In this document: in pieces, positions 40,141-52,630 of the stretch | How the letters are laid out: each line of letters starts with the position of its first letter | Position numbering within the stretch: the first letter of the stretch is position 1 | Source: Mycoplasma yeatsii | Lineage (GTDB): Bacteria; Bacillota_I; Bacilli_A; Mycoplasmatales; Mycoplasmataceae | Direction: 5' to 3' (one strand) | DNA length: 64,000 nt | Assembly: GCF_030815295.1 (NCBI RefSeq) | Contig: NZ_JAUSWP010000003.1 | Made by a program: the position numbers and the translations under genes | Notes under the pieces: generated by a model | What the model was told of the DNA's origin: nothing | Databases searched by the model: none | The model's input: the letters and a program-made list of their open reading frames with translations, nothing else

Positions 40141-41376
40141 ATGAATAAACCGTTATCATTTTTATTAAGACCAAAAAGTGTTAAAGAAATTATAGGTCAA
40201 TCTCATATTTTAAAAGAAAATGGACTAATTAATAAAATGATTAGAAATAATTATTGTACTTCATTGATATTTTTTGGTCCAAGTGGAGTAGGTAAAACTA
40301 GTTTTGCAATTAGTTTAGCAAATGATTTAAATATTGAATATGAACTTTTTAATGCTAGTTATGATAAAAAAGAAAAATTAGTAAAAATTATTGATAAAGC
40401 TTTATCAAAAGATAGATTTATTGTAATTATTGATGAGATACACCGTTTGAATAAAGATAAGCAGGATATTTTATTAGAATACATGGAAAAAGGAAATATT
40501 TATGTGTTTTCTACAACAACAGAAAATCCATTTTTTGTAATTAATCCAGCTTTAAGAAGTAGAAGTTTATTAATACAATTAAAATCAATTTCTTCTCAAG
40601 AAATGTTTGAATATGCAAAACAGTTAATTAGAGAAAACAAAATATCAGTTAATATAAATGATGAAGCGCTAAATTATTTAAGTGAAATTTGTGTTGGTGA
40701 TGTTCGAAGTTTTTTAAACTCTTTAGAATTAATTCAAACTCTTTATCAAGATGAATTTATTGATATTAAACAAATTAAAATGATATTAACAATGTCTAAA
40801 AATTCTGATTCAGCATATGGTGATGAATTTCATGATTTAAAATCAGCTCTGCAAAAATCAATTAGAGGAAGTGATGTTGATGCTTCTTTATATTATTTTT
40901 CTAGATTAATTGAATTAGGTGATTATGAAACATTAATGAGAAGAATGGTAATTATGGCTTATGAAGATATTGGTATGGCAAATCCTACAATACCAAGTAG
41001 AGTTGTACAATCTACAATTGCTTTTAGACAAATCGGTATGCCTGAAGGAATTATTATTTTGGGATTATCTATTGTTGAAATGGCATTAAGTCCAAAATCA
41101 AATTCAGCTTACTTAGCTACAAAAAAAGCTCATCAAATGATTTTAAATGGTGAAATTTATGATATTCCAAAACACTTAAAAGATACCCATTATAAATCTG
41201 CTAAAAAACTAGGAAATGGAATAGGTTATAAATATCCTCATGATTACAACAACTCTTGAGTTGAACAACAATATTTACCTGATGAAATAAAAAACATTAA
41301 ATTTTACGAACCTAAAAACTCTGTTTACGAAGCTAAAGTTTATGAGCTTTACAATAAGATGAAAAATAAGAAATAA
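40141..41376 (+). CDS. rarA: Replication-associated recombination protein A (MgsA/RarA)
   Basis: AAA+ ATPase related to clamp loaders, acting at stalled forks. The 411-residue frame starts NKPLSFLLRPKSVKEIIGQSHIL, the family N-terminus. Walker A is GPSGVGKT, Walker B IVIIDEIHR, and ATTENPFFVINPALRSRS is diagnostic. The C-terminal part includes RMVIMAYEDIGMANP and YKYPHDYNNSW. It has its own ribosome site (AGGAGA) and ends at a shared terminator with the convergent lipoprotein gene. Confidence 0.93.
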
Positions 41377-41405
41377 AAAAACTTTCTCAATTGAGAAAGT
41401 CTTTA
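41377..41405. terminator. Bidirectional terminator between rarA and the lipoprotein gene
   Basis: The perfect palindrome ACTTTCTCAATTGAGAAAGT (41381-41400) has an A-run on the left and CTTTATTTTT on the right. Confidence 0.8.
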
Positions 41406-41408
41406 TTT

Positions 41409-43907
41409 TTAATCTTTTAATTCGATCTTTTTAAATTTTCAAGACTCATTAATATCAGTACTATTTGAAACTTCTATATTATATTTTTTATCACCATAAG
41501 ACATTTCATATTTTATGGTCACTATTTCTGAAGGATTATTTATATCTCCTTCAACATTTAAAAATTTAGTTTTTCATTTATTTTGATCAAGCGAACCTGA
41601 TAAGTTATCTTTTTCATATTTAGCGATTGATTCGTTTGTAAATCAATTAACTAAATCTTGATATGATTGAATTAAAGCTTTAGTTGTTGTTCTAGTAGTG
41701 TTTGTGTCTAAATCTTGTTTTGGATCACGATGTCCAAATAATCAAGATAGTGCTTCTAGAATTGATTTTTCAACAAATTTATCTTTATTATTAGGATTAA
41801 ACCCTAACATTATAGTTCCAGCTAAAGCATATTTTTTATTTTTCATTGCTTCTTGAATTTGTTTTACATCTTGATCTGCTAGTACATTATTGTTAATTTT
41901 TAATTCAAAATCATCAAAGTTATTTTCAGTTAAACCTAGTAAAGTAACAATAGTAGAAACTGAATTAATAGTTTTAAATGTTTGGCCATTTTGTTCTTTA
42001 GTTTTAAAACTTAAAGTTATGTTTGGATTAAATATTCTATCAACTAAAGCGTTAATGTTTAATAAATTAAGAATGTATTTTATTTCTTTATCATCTACTT
42101 TGAAATAACTACATATATCATCTATTAATTCACGAATTGTTTTATCTCTTAATCCATATAAGAATTGAAGTCCATCAATACCTTTATCTTTATTTATTTT
42201 TTTAGCTACAAAATCAATAATTTTATCTAGTTTTACGTTTAATGCAGTTTTTATATTTGATAAATTCTTTGCTATTTCTTCAGGTATGAAATCAGCACCT
42301 TTTATTTCGTTTATTAATGCAAAAACATCATTAAAGAAGTGTTTTCCTTTATATAGTGCTAGATAGGGATTATCTAAAAATTCCAATCATCCTGAGCTAT
42401 TTAAGAATGTTGCTATTTTATCTGCATTTAAAATGGTACCTGATATCCCTGTAAAGAAAAGAACAAATTTTGCTAAGCCCTCTAGTTCACCATATTTCTT
42501 TTTAAATTGATTATCTTTTGCTTGGTCTACTAAATCTTTTTGAAAAGCAGGAAGAATTCCTTCGAAAACTTCTTTTTGAACTAGAAATTTTACAATGGGT
42601 TTTAATACTTGTGGTAATTGAACTTTAGTTAATATATCGATATCACCGACTCTTTGATAAAAATTCGAAAATACAGGTGCTTTTCTTATATCTTTTTCAT
42701 CAGGTGATCCAAATAATAAAACTAGAACTTTTTGAAGATTATAACCATTTTCATCTGTTGTTAATCTACTTCTTATAAAGTTTAATATTGATTTTATGTT
42801 AATAGAATTAATGTTTTGTTTTATCTTATTAGTATCTTTATTAAATTCTTTATAAACATCTTCTATTTTTAAATCTAATACTTCTTTTAAGAAATCTGAA
42901 TTACTTTTTGTTGTACTAAAAATGTTAGTTTTGCTAAATTTTTCGTAATTTTCAGGTGTTATTTGTTCTTCTTTAGATTCAATTGCTTTTTGATAAGCAG
43001 CAACTGCTTTTAATAAATCAATACCTTTTTTTGCAACATTCATTCAATCTATAGATTGTTCTTTTTCTGCTTCATGTTTAATGATGATTGAATCTCAAAA
43101 CACTTTTGAAGCATTAGATAAAATATCAGATATTTTAGTTTCATTTTTTACATTATCTAATCAAGCAGGTTTATCTGTTGCGTGTTTTAACAATTCATAA
43201 ACAATATACAACGTATTAGATTTATTGTTTTCTTTTGTTGTATCTGTAAATTTATTTAATGTATTAATTAAATCTGAAAGAACTGTTTTTCCATCTTTTT
43301 TAGTGAAAGCTGTTGATTCTAATAAACCGTTTTTATCTGCTAAAAGATTACCAATTAATGAACCTTGTTGTTGAGCGGTTATATCATCAGAAGCAATAGC
43401 TAAACCACCAGAAATTAAAGTTAATGTTGAAATTAAACTATTACTTGTTGTTTTTGTTTTATTATCGTTTCAGTTAAATTTCGGAGTTTTTGGAGTAGAA
43501 ATTTTAGGCATTACGTTTTTTAATGTTTCAGTTCATTTTTTATTAGATAAATCACCAAACATAGATTTAAATTGATTTTCATATGTTAATTTATCATCTT
43601 TTCTTTTGTTTTTATCTAATACAAATTTATTCATTAAATTTAATGATTGACCTTTGAATAAATTTTTAATTTCAGTTTGAGCAAATGTTTGAAGTGAATA
43701 ATCAGTACTAATATTTCCAAAACTTTGATCTTCATTATCAGAACTAGATAAAATTGCAGATTGAGCAGCGATTGATGAAATGTCCATATACATTTTCATT
43801 TGATTTGTTACATTGTATGCAAAGTTTCTTGTATATGTACATGATATTGTACTTATTGATGATATTAAAAGACTTGTTGTAGTTAAAACTGATATCAGTT
43901 TTTTCAT
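41409..43907 (-). CDS. Large surface lipoprotein, MOLPALP-like
   Basis: An 832-residue frame that needs TGA as Trp. The signal peptide MKKLISVLTTTSLLISSISTIS ends in a lipobox with the lipidated residue Cys23. The rest is hydrophilic, Lys/Asn/Asp-rich and mostly helical, without enzyme motifs. The opening after the cysteine and overall size resemble the mollicute MOLPALP family of paralogous lipoproteins; I am fairly but not fully sure. A surface-exposed, possibly antigenic protein is expected. It is transcribed divergently from the giant permease at 44155. Confidence 0.75.
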
Positions 43908-44154
43908 TGCTTGCTCACCTCAAATATTAGTAAAATTATTTTTCAATCTATTTCATATTATAACATACAAATAATAGTTAAATGCTTGTAATATCAGCTA
44001 TATAAAACTAGTTCTAATAATAAATATTTAATCAACAATAGCACTAATAATAATTCACACAATAACAAAATTTAATTGGAACTATATTGTATATATTTTG
44101 CTTTTAAAATGTTATTATTGTAAGGTATAACTTCTAAAAAAGGGTTGAGAAAAG
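43908..44154. promoter_or_regulatory. Divergent intergenic region, lipoprotein / permease
   Basis: About 247 bases of very AT-rich DNA hold both promoters. On the minus strand TGAGGTGAGCAAGCA gives the lipoprotein ribosome site; on the plus strand AAAAGGGTTGAGAAAAG precedes the permease ATG. No clear palindrome or repeat is seen. Confidence 0.5.
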
Positions 44155-47100
44155 ATGAATAAAAATATCACTAATTTTTTCTTACTTTTAAAGCAGGGTG
44201 TTAAAGGTGTATTTAAATTTAGAATACAATTTACTATCATTTTACTGCTTTCTTTTTTAGCGTCTTTTATTTTATCAACTTCAATCACTTTAAGTTCACG
44301 TATAGATAACACATATAATAATATAGTTAATAATGTTAAAAAATTTGATCACATAAGTTCTAATCAAATAAGTATTAATTCTCAAGATGCAACTGATGCA
44401 ACTGATAGATCAGTTTTTCCTTTACTAGATTTAGTATCAGATAATTCATATTACAATAAAAAAACTAATGATAAAAATACTTCATTTTTAAATTTCGTTT
44501 TAAATGAAAAAGCTTTACAAAATACTAAAAATGAAAAGACTTTAATAACTGAAATGTTTGCTGATAAAGTATTTGCAAGTTTTTTTCAAGATATAACTAC
44601 TTTTGATGAAAGCAATAAAGCAAATGCCTCAGTTTGAAGTTGACAACTAACTTTTTTTGCTACTCAATTTGCTTTTAATAAATATAATGAGTTAATAAAA
44701 AATAATCAAAATGTTGATTATTTAAAAGATACAGTTATTGGTAGATATATTTTAAATACATCAGATATAAATAAATTCAATGATATTATCAACAAAATTA
44801 ATCAAATTGAAGTTAAAGGATTTAATAAAAATTGATCCACTTCTGAACAAGGTCAAAAAAAAGTTATAGAACTTTTTAGTACTTTTTCAAATGAAGAAAA
44901 AGAATTTTTTTCTTATATTTATGCTTCAATTCACACTCTTATTGAATATATAAGTAAAAAAATATATTTAGAAATTTTTAATCCTATAGTTGATGAATCT
45001 GATAAAAAATTAGAGCATAAGGGTAACGATTTTTATAATTTTTTAGTTGGAAAAGATATTAATAAGATTGATAATACATTTAAAACTGATGATAACTTTA
45101 ATGGTAAATCTGAAGGTTTAGATTGAATTATTGATGATAAAAATAAAGATAAAAATAAAGATAAAAATAAAGATTATTATTTAAATAATTTTGAAATAGA
45201 TAAAACAGTTGTAAATCAAGACCAGTACAAAATCATCACAAAAGATTCTAATGTTGATGATCAAATCAAAAAATTAGGTATGAGAGGAATGACTGATATA
45301 GTTATTGCTGATACTTTAAAAGATCAATCAAACAATAAAACAGTTGTAACAAATATTGAACCTAAAGTTAATGATACCTCACTATTCAAATTAATTTCTA
45401 ATAATGGTCAATCAAAATCATTGACTAAAAAAGTTAATATTTATCATCAAACTAGACCCATTTTTAGTGGTGCTCTGTTAGATTCGATTGATAATCACGT
45501 TTCTAAACCTAACGACATTATTCATGACAATGTTGATTTTATTCATGATTGCTGATTAGCTCATTTAAGATATACTGCTTTAGCTAGTGGATATGACATT
45601 GGTTTTAGAAGAGAAATTTTTACTTATGATTATATTTCAAATACTAGATTTAGAATGGTATTTTTAGATAATAATAGAACCGAGTCAAACACAACAAATC
45701 TAACCATTTTAAATAAAAATGCTGGAGCTAGAATGCCACGTTATGGTGAAGTTTTAATCTCAGAACAATACGCGTTAGAACATAATTATAAAATTGGTGA
45801 TCAAATTAAAGTTGAATCAGCTAATTTAACAATTACTGGATATGCAACTGATACTTATTCATTTTTCCCTTCAACTGATCCAGATTTTCCTATTCCTCAA
45901 TCTAAATTAGGAGCAGTAATTTATGCAGGACCACAAACAATTAAAAATATATTAAGTGGTACATCTACAACAAAATCTAATGAAACTTCAAAAGGTTATG
46001 AGATGAGTTTTTTAAGAAGAAATAAAAATTTTAATATTGAAACTTCAAAAAACTTATTTAACGCATTTCAAATGAATGACGTTACTAGAATTTATGATTC
46101 AGTAGTTGCACAAAAAAGTAACGGACAAACTCAATTTAATACTTGATTAAGTTTAACTGATTTTAACAGTTCAAATCTAAGATTTAACTGAACTATTGAA
46201 CCTAAAGTTATTCGTACTTATCAAATAATTACCTTAGTTTCAGCGATTGTAGTTTCAGTAATTGCGGTTGTTGCTTTAATAATCTGTATTAGAAAAACTA
46301 TTCATTTTAATGCAAAACAAATTGGTATTTTAAAAGCACTAGGAACAGAACCTTTAATGATATCTGTAACTTATTTATCTTATTCATTAATTATTATTTC
46401 AACAGTTGTTCCTTTAGGATGAGTTTTAGGATTAGTTACTCAGTCTGGATTTATTCATCTATTTATTAATTACTTCAGCCTTCCTTTATATCAATTTACT
46501 ATTGAACCGATTTCATTAATAGTTTCATTAATTATTTTTGGATTGATTGGTGGAGCAGTTTCACTTTTAACTTCTTATTTAATTACAAAACAAAGTGTTA
46601 TAGATATTTTAAAAGTAACTCAAAAATGATCTTCATCTAAATTAATTAATCGCTTGAAAAACTCATGATTTAAAAAAGCTAAATTCCCAACTAAATTTAG
46701 TTTAACTTTAGCAAGTTCAGGTAAGAAAAATATTATTTTACTTTCTACAGTTGTTGGAGTTTCAACTTTTGTTATTTCAACAGGACTAGCTATTCCTTCA
46801 ATTGCGTTTACTACTAAAAAAGCATATTACAATAGTATTAAATATGCTAATGAGTACAAGTTTTTAGATGATGTTACTAACTCACCTTTAACTAAAAAAT
46901 CTATTACTTATTGACATGGTCAAGATCATTTAGATAAAGATATAAAAAGTATTAAAATTGGTCCTGATGTATTAGATTATTATTCAGATCCATCATTTTA
47001 TGCATCTAGTTCATATGATGTTACACCATTTTCTAAATATGTTTATTCAGGTGAAAACAAACTTAACTGAACTTTATTAAGACTACTTAGAACTGATATT

Positions 47101-49617
47101 GATAAATTTAATGATGATAAATCAGTAATTACAACAAATAATTTAACAACAAACAATGAAATTAAAACTAATGAAGCTAAACCTGTAACAGATTCAACTG
47201 GACTTGATTTAATCTTTACTGAATTTTTTGGTAACAATTTATATAACGTTGTAGGTTCACAATTTTCAGTTGGAGTTATCGATCAGATATTAGGAATAAT
47301 TTTAAACTCTAAATATAACTTATTTGCAAATGAAAAAACTTCTAAAAATTGAGATGATTTAAATAAATCTCTTACTTTTAAAAATACTACAAATAATATA
47401 ACTATTATGGCTTCTCAAGTTATTACATCTTTATTAGGACGACAAGGTGGTTCAAGTAATGGTGATTGAAAAGACAGACTTTTAGATGCTATTAAATTAG
47501 GATTACCTCCTTATGTAAATTCTTTCTTACAAAAGAGTCTTTCAAGAAAAGAACAATTTGCAATTGGATATAACATCGATAAGATCATTCCTAAAAAAGA
47601 AACACCTTCAACTGTAGTTGATGCTAATGCTACATTTAATAATAAAAATATAGATATTTCTTTCACTGGAATTGCTGATAATCAAACTGCATTTGAATTT
47701 AAAAAAGAAGCTAATAAAAAATTATTTGTTGATTATCCAACTTTATTACAAATTCAAAAAGCATTTTTAGGAACTCAAGATAAAGATGTAGTTGGTGTAG
47801 TTGATCAAAAAACTAAATTTAAGTATTATGACAAACAAACTAATACTTTAAATATTCCAATTATTCCAAACAAACAAGCTGCTGCTTTTTATGGATTATC
47901 TAAGAGAAAAAGTATTGAAAATATCTCAACATCAAATCAACATTTCTTTATAAAAACTAATAAAGAACAAGGATATATACCTATTCCAAAATATGCGTGA
48001 ATTTATGATGATGGCAATTTCATTAATTCTGATTATTATAAAAATAATTTAGAAAAAGATTACGATTCAAAAATTAAAAACCGTAGAATTGGAAGAGAAG
48101 GAATCACTTCTAATGATGACGCTAGATGATTAGATCCTTATAACTTAGATAACAATAAGATTACTTTTAAAATTCAATATGACAATGATTTAAAAGATAA
48201 TACAAGTGAAGTTATAAAAGATCAAAAACTAAAAAAAGATTCTTACATGTTCGATGATTTTATCTATAATGATAAATTTAATGGTATTGAATCATCTTAT
48301 ATCAGACCTTATTATGAATATAAAAATATTCAATTATATATTCCTCAATCATTAATTGATGTTGATGATATTATTAATGCAAATAATAGTTCTAAAAAAG
48401 ATCTAAATATATCTGATGAAGAAAAATGATATAGAAAAGATATACCAGCAACAGAAGTTGCTGAAAGTGTAAAAAATGCATGAGCTATTAAAAATAATAA
48501 TGAAAAATTCTTAATGATTAGACCTTATGATTTAAGATATACTTTTACAAGTGATAAAGTAGCTAAAACAGGAGCGGATAACTTCTTATCAAAACCGTTA
48601 AACTGAATTACAAAATCAACAAGTTCAGCTAATAGAAGCGGAATAGATGTTGCTATTATGCAAAAAAATACTAAAGTTAATTACCAAAATAGTGATTTAA
48701 AAATTAAAGCAACACCGGTTGATGTGCTTGATTCATATAATGGTAAATTAACTCTTGTAGATCAAGGTTTAGCTAATTTAGTAATGGATTATTCATTAGG
48801 TAAAAAAATAGGAATTAAAGATAACTTATTTAATAAAACAGAAGGTGTTATAAAAGCTGGAAAAGAAGATGATGAAGGCATAATTTCAGCTTTTGATAGA
48901 TATGAATTTAATCAAATTTCAAAATTCTCAAATCATGATCACGAGTTCTTTGAAGCTATGAAATTTGTTGACGGAGATATTTTTAAAGAATCACAAATGA
49001 TGTGACATAATTCAAAATACTCAAATGTTGCATCTGAACCTTTAGAATTAACTAGTGGTATAAGTTTTGTTCCACCAATTTGATATAACGGATCTTATTT
49101 AATTGGTACTGGTTCAGCTGGTCCTAGTCAATCATTTGATATTGGATCAATGGTTAAAAATCAAACATTGTTAGAAACTTCAAAACAACTTATTGATCAA
49201 GTTACATTTATCGCTATATCAATAGGTATGTTATTAATTATTACAGTTATTGTTACTTCAGCATTACTTGTTATGTTAATTGGAGATATTTATGTTTCTC
49301 AATATCAACAGTTTATGACTCTGATGAAAGCTTTAGGTTATTCAACATTTTCAATTAATAAGTACGCTTTTGGAACAGTATCAATATTAAGTTTATTAGT
49401 CTGAGTGGGTTCAACAATTTTGACTTGATCAATAATATCGATAGTAATTACAATTATTACAAGACTTGGATTTGCGATTCCATATGGATTTGCATTATGA
49501 ACTTTATTCACAAGTATAGCAATTGTAGGAATTTCATTTGTTGGTTCACTTCTAGTTTCATCAAATAAAATTAGAAAGAAAAAACCTGCATCATTATTAA
49601 AAGAAACAACAGACTAA
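44155..49617 (+). CDS. Giant FtsX-like ABC transporter permease
   Basis: A single 1,820-residue frame interrupted in the standard code by many TGA codons. One membrane segment near residues 20-45 precedes an extracellular region of about 630 residues; FtsX/MacB-type membrane segments follow at about 683-705, 738-760 and 785-812 (KTIHFNAKQIGILKALG is the typical FtsX stretch). A second half repeats the pattern: one segment near 860-882, a domain of about 800 residues, then three segments near 1682-1800 with YVSQYQQFMTLMKALGYS. No ATPase gene is adjacent. Such proteins are common in mycoplasmas; the cargo is unknown, lipoprotein release or surface transport being possible. Confidence 0.82.
45136..45171 (+). 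repeat. Three 12-bp in-frame repeats in the permease
   Basis: GATAAAAATAAA occurs three times in tandem, encoding Asp-Lys-Asn-Lys units in the first extracellular domain. Changes in copy number keep the frame. Confidence 0.85.
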
Positions 49618-49623
49618 TAGTAA

Positions 49624-49653
49624 AAGTTAAACAATTTTGTTTAGCTTTTTTAT
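49624..49653 (+). terminator. Permease terminator
   Basis: AAGTTAAAC pairs with GTTTAGCTT (one wobble) followed by TTTTTA. Confidence 0.75.
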
Positions 49654-49686
49654 TATAATTAGAATAAATAGAAAAGAGATTAGAAT

Positions 49687-50238
49687 ATGAAAAAAATTAT
49701 TATGTATTTAAATCCTGGTTTTGAAGAAACAGAAGCAGTTAGTGTTTGTGATATTTTAAAACGTGCTGATATTCAAGTTGATATTGTTTCAACAATTGAT
49801 GATTTAGAAGTAACTGGAGCTCACAATATTACTATTAAAGCTGATAAATTATGAAAAGATATTAATATCAATGATTATGATGGAATGTTTTTACCTGGTG
49901 GAAGTGGAGTTATGAGTTTAGTTGGAAATCAACGTATGATTGATGAAATTTTATATTTCAACAGTCAAAATAAATTAATCGCTTCAATTTGTGCAGCTCC
50001 TCAAATTATTGGTCAAACTAAATTATTAGATAATAAAAACGTTAGTTACTTTCCGGGATGTAATCAATTTTTAGAAAATAGTAATTATGTCAAAAAAGCT
50101 TTTGCAACTGAAAATAATATTATTACAGGAGCAAGTATGGGATCAGCTATTTTATTTGGATTAGAACTTGTTAGATATTTAAAAGGTGAACAAGTAAGTA
50201 AAGAATTAGAAAAAAATTTAGTAATTTTAGGTAAATAA
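49687..50238 (+). CDS. DJ-1/PfpI family protein
   Basis: A 183-residue protein of the DJ-1/ThiJ/PfpI superfamily (chaperone, deglycase-like or protease roles have been claimed). It has the family opening IIMYLNPGFEETEAV, with the conserved Glu, the LPGGSGV loop and the nucleophile elbow ASICAAPQII with the reactive cysteine. Length and motifs fit YajL/DJ-1 better than PfpI. The stop is followed 9 bases later by a hairpin that overlaps the next gene's ribosome site. Confidence 0.88.
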
Positions 50239-50246
50239 ATTTAAAA

Positions 50247-50277
50247 CACTTCTAATACATTATTAGAGGTGATTTTT
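50247..50277 (+). terminator. Terminator hairpin overlapping the next ribosome-binding site
   Basis: CACTTCTAAT-ACATT-ATTAGAGGTG followed by ATTTTTATT. The right arm contains AGAGGTG, the only Shine-Dalgarno-like sequence for the following gene. Confidence 0.6.
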
Positions 50278-52098
50278 ATTAAACTTGTAAAACAAACTCA
50301 AAATAATGATTGTTCGATAGCGTGTTTAGCTATGGTTATTAATTATTATTACAATCAAAATTATGATGTAGATCGACTTAAAGTTGAAAACAATTATAAT
50401 GATGAATCTTTAAGTTTTTTTGATATTAATAATTTAAGTGAAAAATACTTTTTAAAAACAACAGCACTAGAAATAGAACAAGACTTAGAACAAGTTGATC
50501 AACAAATTTATTTAGCTCAAGTTATTAATCAAGCAGGAATGGTGCATTTTGTTGTTGTTGAAAAACAAAAATATTTTTTAGTAGTTTACGATCCAAGTAA
50601 AACTAAAAAAGAAAAATTTACTTATAATGATTTTTATAAAATTTTTACAGGTTATATTCTAGTTTTTAAATCTAATAAAAGACAATTTCTAGCAAATTAT
50701 AATCATATAAAATCTATTTTTTATAACTTTAATTTAACTTGTATTGCTTATATTTTAATTAATCTATTTTCAGTGTTATTAGTGGTTTTAGAAATGAGAT
50801 TTTTATATATTTATTCATCATCATTTCTCAACAAAAATAATTCTATTTCTATTTATCTTTACTTTTTATTTATATTTTTAATTAACATAACTATTGGTGA
50901 AATTTCAAAAATACTTTTAAACAGTTTATATAAGAAAAATAAAGCTAAAAAAACTAAACTATTTTATAACTATCTAATTGAAAACAACACTAAATTAGAT
51001 CTAGTTAACAGTTATAGTGAAATTAGATTTCTAGCTAGTTTTGAAACACTTAATTTTTTAAGTTTAATTTCAAGTTTTATAAGTTCAATTGTAATTTTAT
51101 CTGCAGTTTATTATGTTAATAAAACTATATTTTTAGTATTATTAGTTTTTGATTTAATATGATTAACAATCAGTTTTATTTATAAATTAGTTACTGAAAA
51201 CAAATCAATAGAAAATAAAGAAACTAATTTCATATCTAGTTTATTTAATAAAAACACTTTATTTGATAAAGATAATATTTTTAAAACAATAGATTCTTTA
51301 GATCAAACTAAACTAGATATTTTAAATGTGTGTTTTTCAATAGTTGAAAAGATAAGTTTATTAGTTATTTATTTTGTTAGTTGAGAATTATTAAAGTTTA
51401 ACTATTTAGAATTTAGTTTACTTATTATTGTGATTTTATTTAAATCAATTCATAGTAATGATCTAAAAAAAGTAATTTATTTTGTAGAAAATTATTCTAA
51501 ATATAAACAAATAGCAACTAAGTTTAAAAACTATGATACTAAAATCGAATATCAAGAATTTGAAAATATTAACAGTTTTGAATTAAAAGATTTATCAACT
51601 GATAAACACTTTATTTTTAATAATAAAATTAATGTTATTTCAAATGAATATAAACTAAATTTATTAACTAAAGATATTAATCAAATTGATCATATTTTAG
51701 TTTTAATAAATGATTTAAATATTAAAAATATTTCAAAACTTTCTCTTAAAAAACATATTAAAAATTTAGATGATATTAATATTAATTATTCAACAATTTT
51801 TCAAAATATTATTGTTGATGCTAATAAAGAAAATATTTTTGAAAATGAAATTATTAAAAATCTTCTAACTAAATATAATATAAATTTAATCAAAATAATA
51901 AATAGTCATGATCTGAATAAAAAAGAATATGAAATTATTAAATTACTAAGAATTTTTTATCTAAACAGTCAATATATTTTATTAAAAGATGATTTTGAAA
52001 TTCTAGAAAAACAAGATATAGAAAATGTTTTAAAATTATTTGAAAATTATAATTCTAATACAAGATTGATTACAACTTTTAACTATACTCAAGTATAA
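50269..52098 (+). CDS. C39-peptidase ABC-type protein with degenerate ATPase (Mbov_0121-like)
   Basis: A 609-codon frame. The N-terminus is a C39 bacteriocin-processing peptidase domain with an apparently complete triad: Cys15 (QNNDCSIACLAMV), His93 (MVHFVVV) and Asp108 (VYDPSK). Several membrane segments occupy about 150-410. The last 190 residues align with an ABC ATPase, but the P-loop is replaced by NKINVISNEYKLNLLT, the LSGGQ helix by HDLNKKEYEIIKLL and Walker B by ILLKDDFEIL, so it should not hydrolyse ATP. NCBI calls similar proteins Mbov_0121 family. No ATG is available: GTG at 50269 or ATT at 50278, better spaced from AGAGGTG, must be the start. Confidence 0.72.
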
Positions 52099-52123
52099 TT
52101 AAGTCATTAAAGGAAGTTGTTTT

Positions 52124-52630
52124 ATGTTAGAGATTAATTATTTTAATAATACAGAAGTTGATATGAAAAACTGAGAGAATTTTGGGTTAAAAATCTTAAC
52201 AAAAGCTTATGAGTTTTTTAAATTTGATTATGATGTTGAATTATCTATTACTTTTGTTGATGATGATGAAGCTCAACAAATAAATAAACAGTATAGAAAT
52301 CATTCTTATATTGCTGATGTTACTAGTTTTCCTGTTGAAATGACAGATCAAGAAATTAAAACATTAGGCTTTAGAGAATTAGGAGATATTTTTATCAACT
52401 TAACTGAAGCTAAAAGAAAAAGTGTTAAATACAATCATACTATCGATCAAGAAATGGGATTTTTATTTGTTCATGGTTTTTTACACTTATTAGGTTATGA
52501 TCATGAATTAGAAAATGAAGAAGCTGTTATGTTTGATTTACAGGATAAAATTTTAAAATTATCAAACATAGAATATGAAATTAAATTTACAGAAGATGAT
52601 TATTTAGAAGTGGAGAATGAACATGAATAA
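52124..52630 (+). CDS. ybeY: Endoribonuclease YbeY
   Basis: Zinc-dependent RNase involved in 16S rRNA 3'-end maturation and ribosome quality control. The 168-residue protein has VTFVDDDEAQQINKQYR-like and YIADVTSFP stretches and the signature HGFLHLLGYDH, with the three zinc histidines. AAAGGAAG precedes the ATG. It overlaps era by 8 bases; the ybeY-era pairing is widely conserved. Confidence 0.94.

Noticed and set aside
44155..49617. A decayed, multiply frameshifted permease pseudogene
   Set aside because: All apparent breaks are in-frame TGA codons; the frame from 44155 to 49617 is intact.
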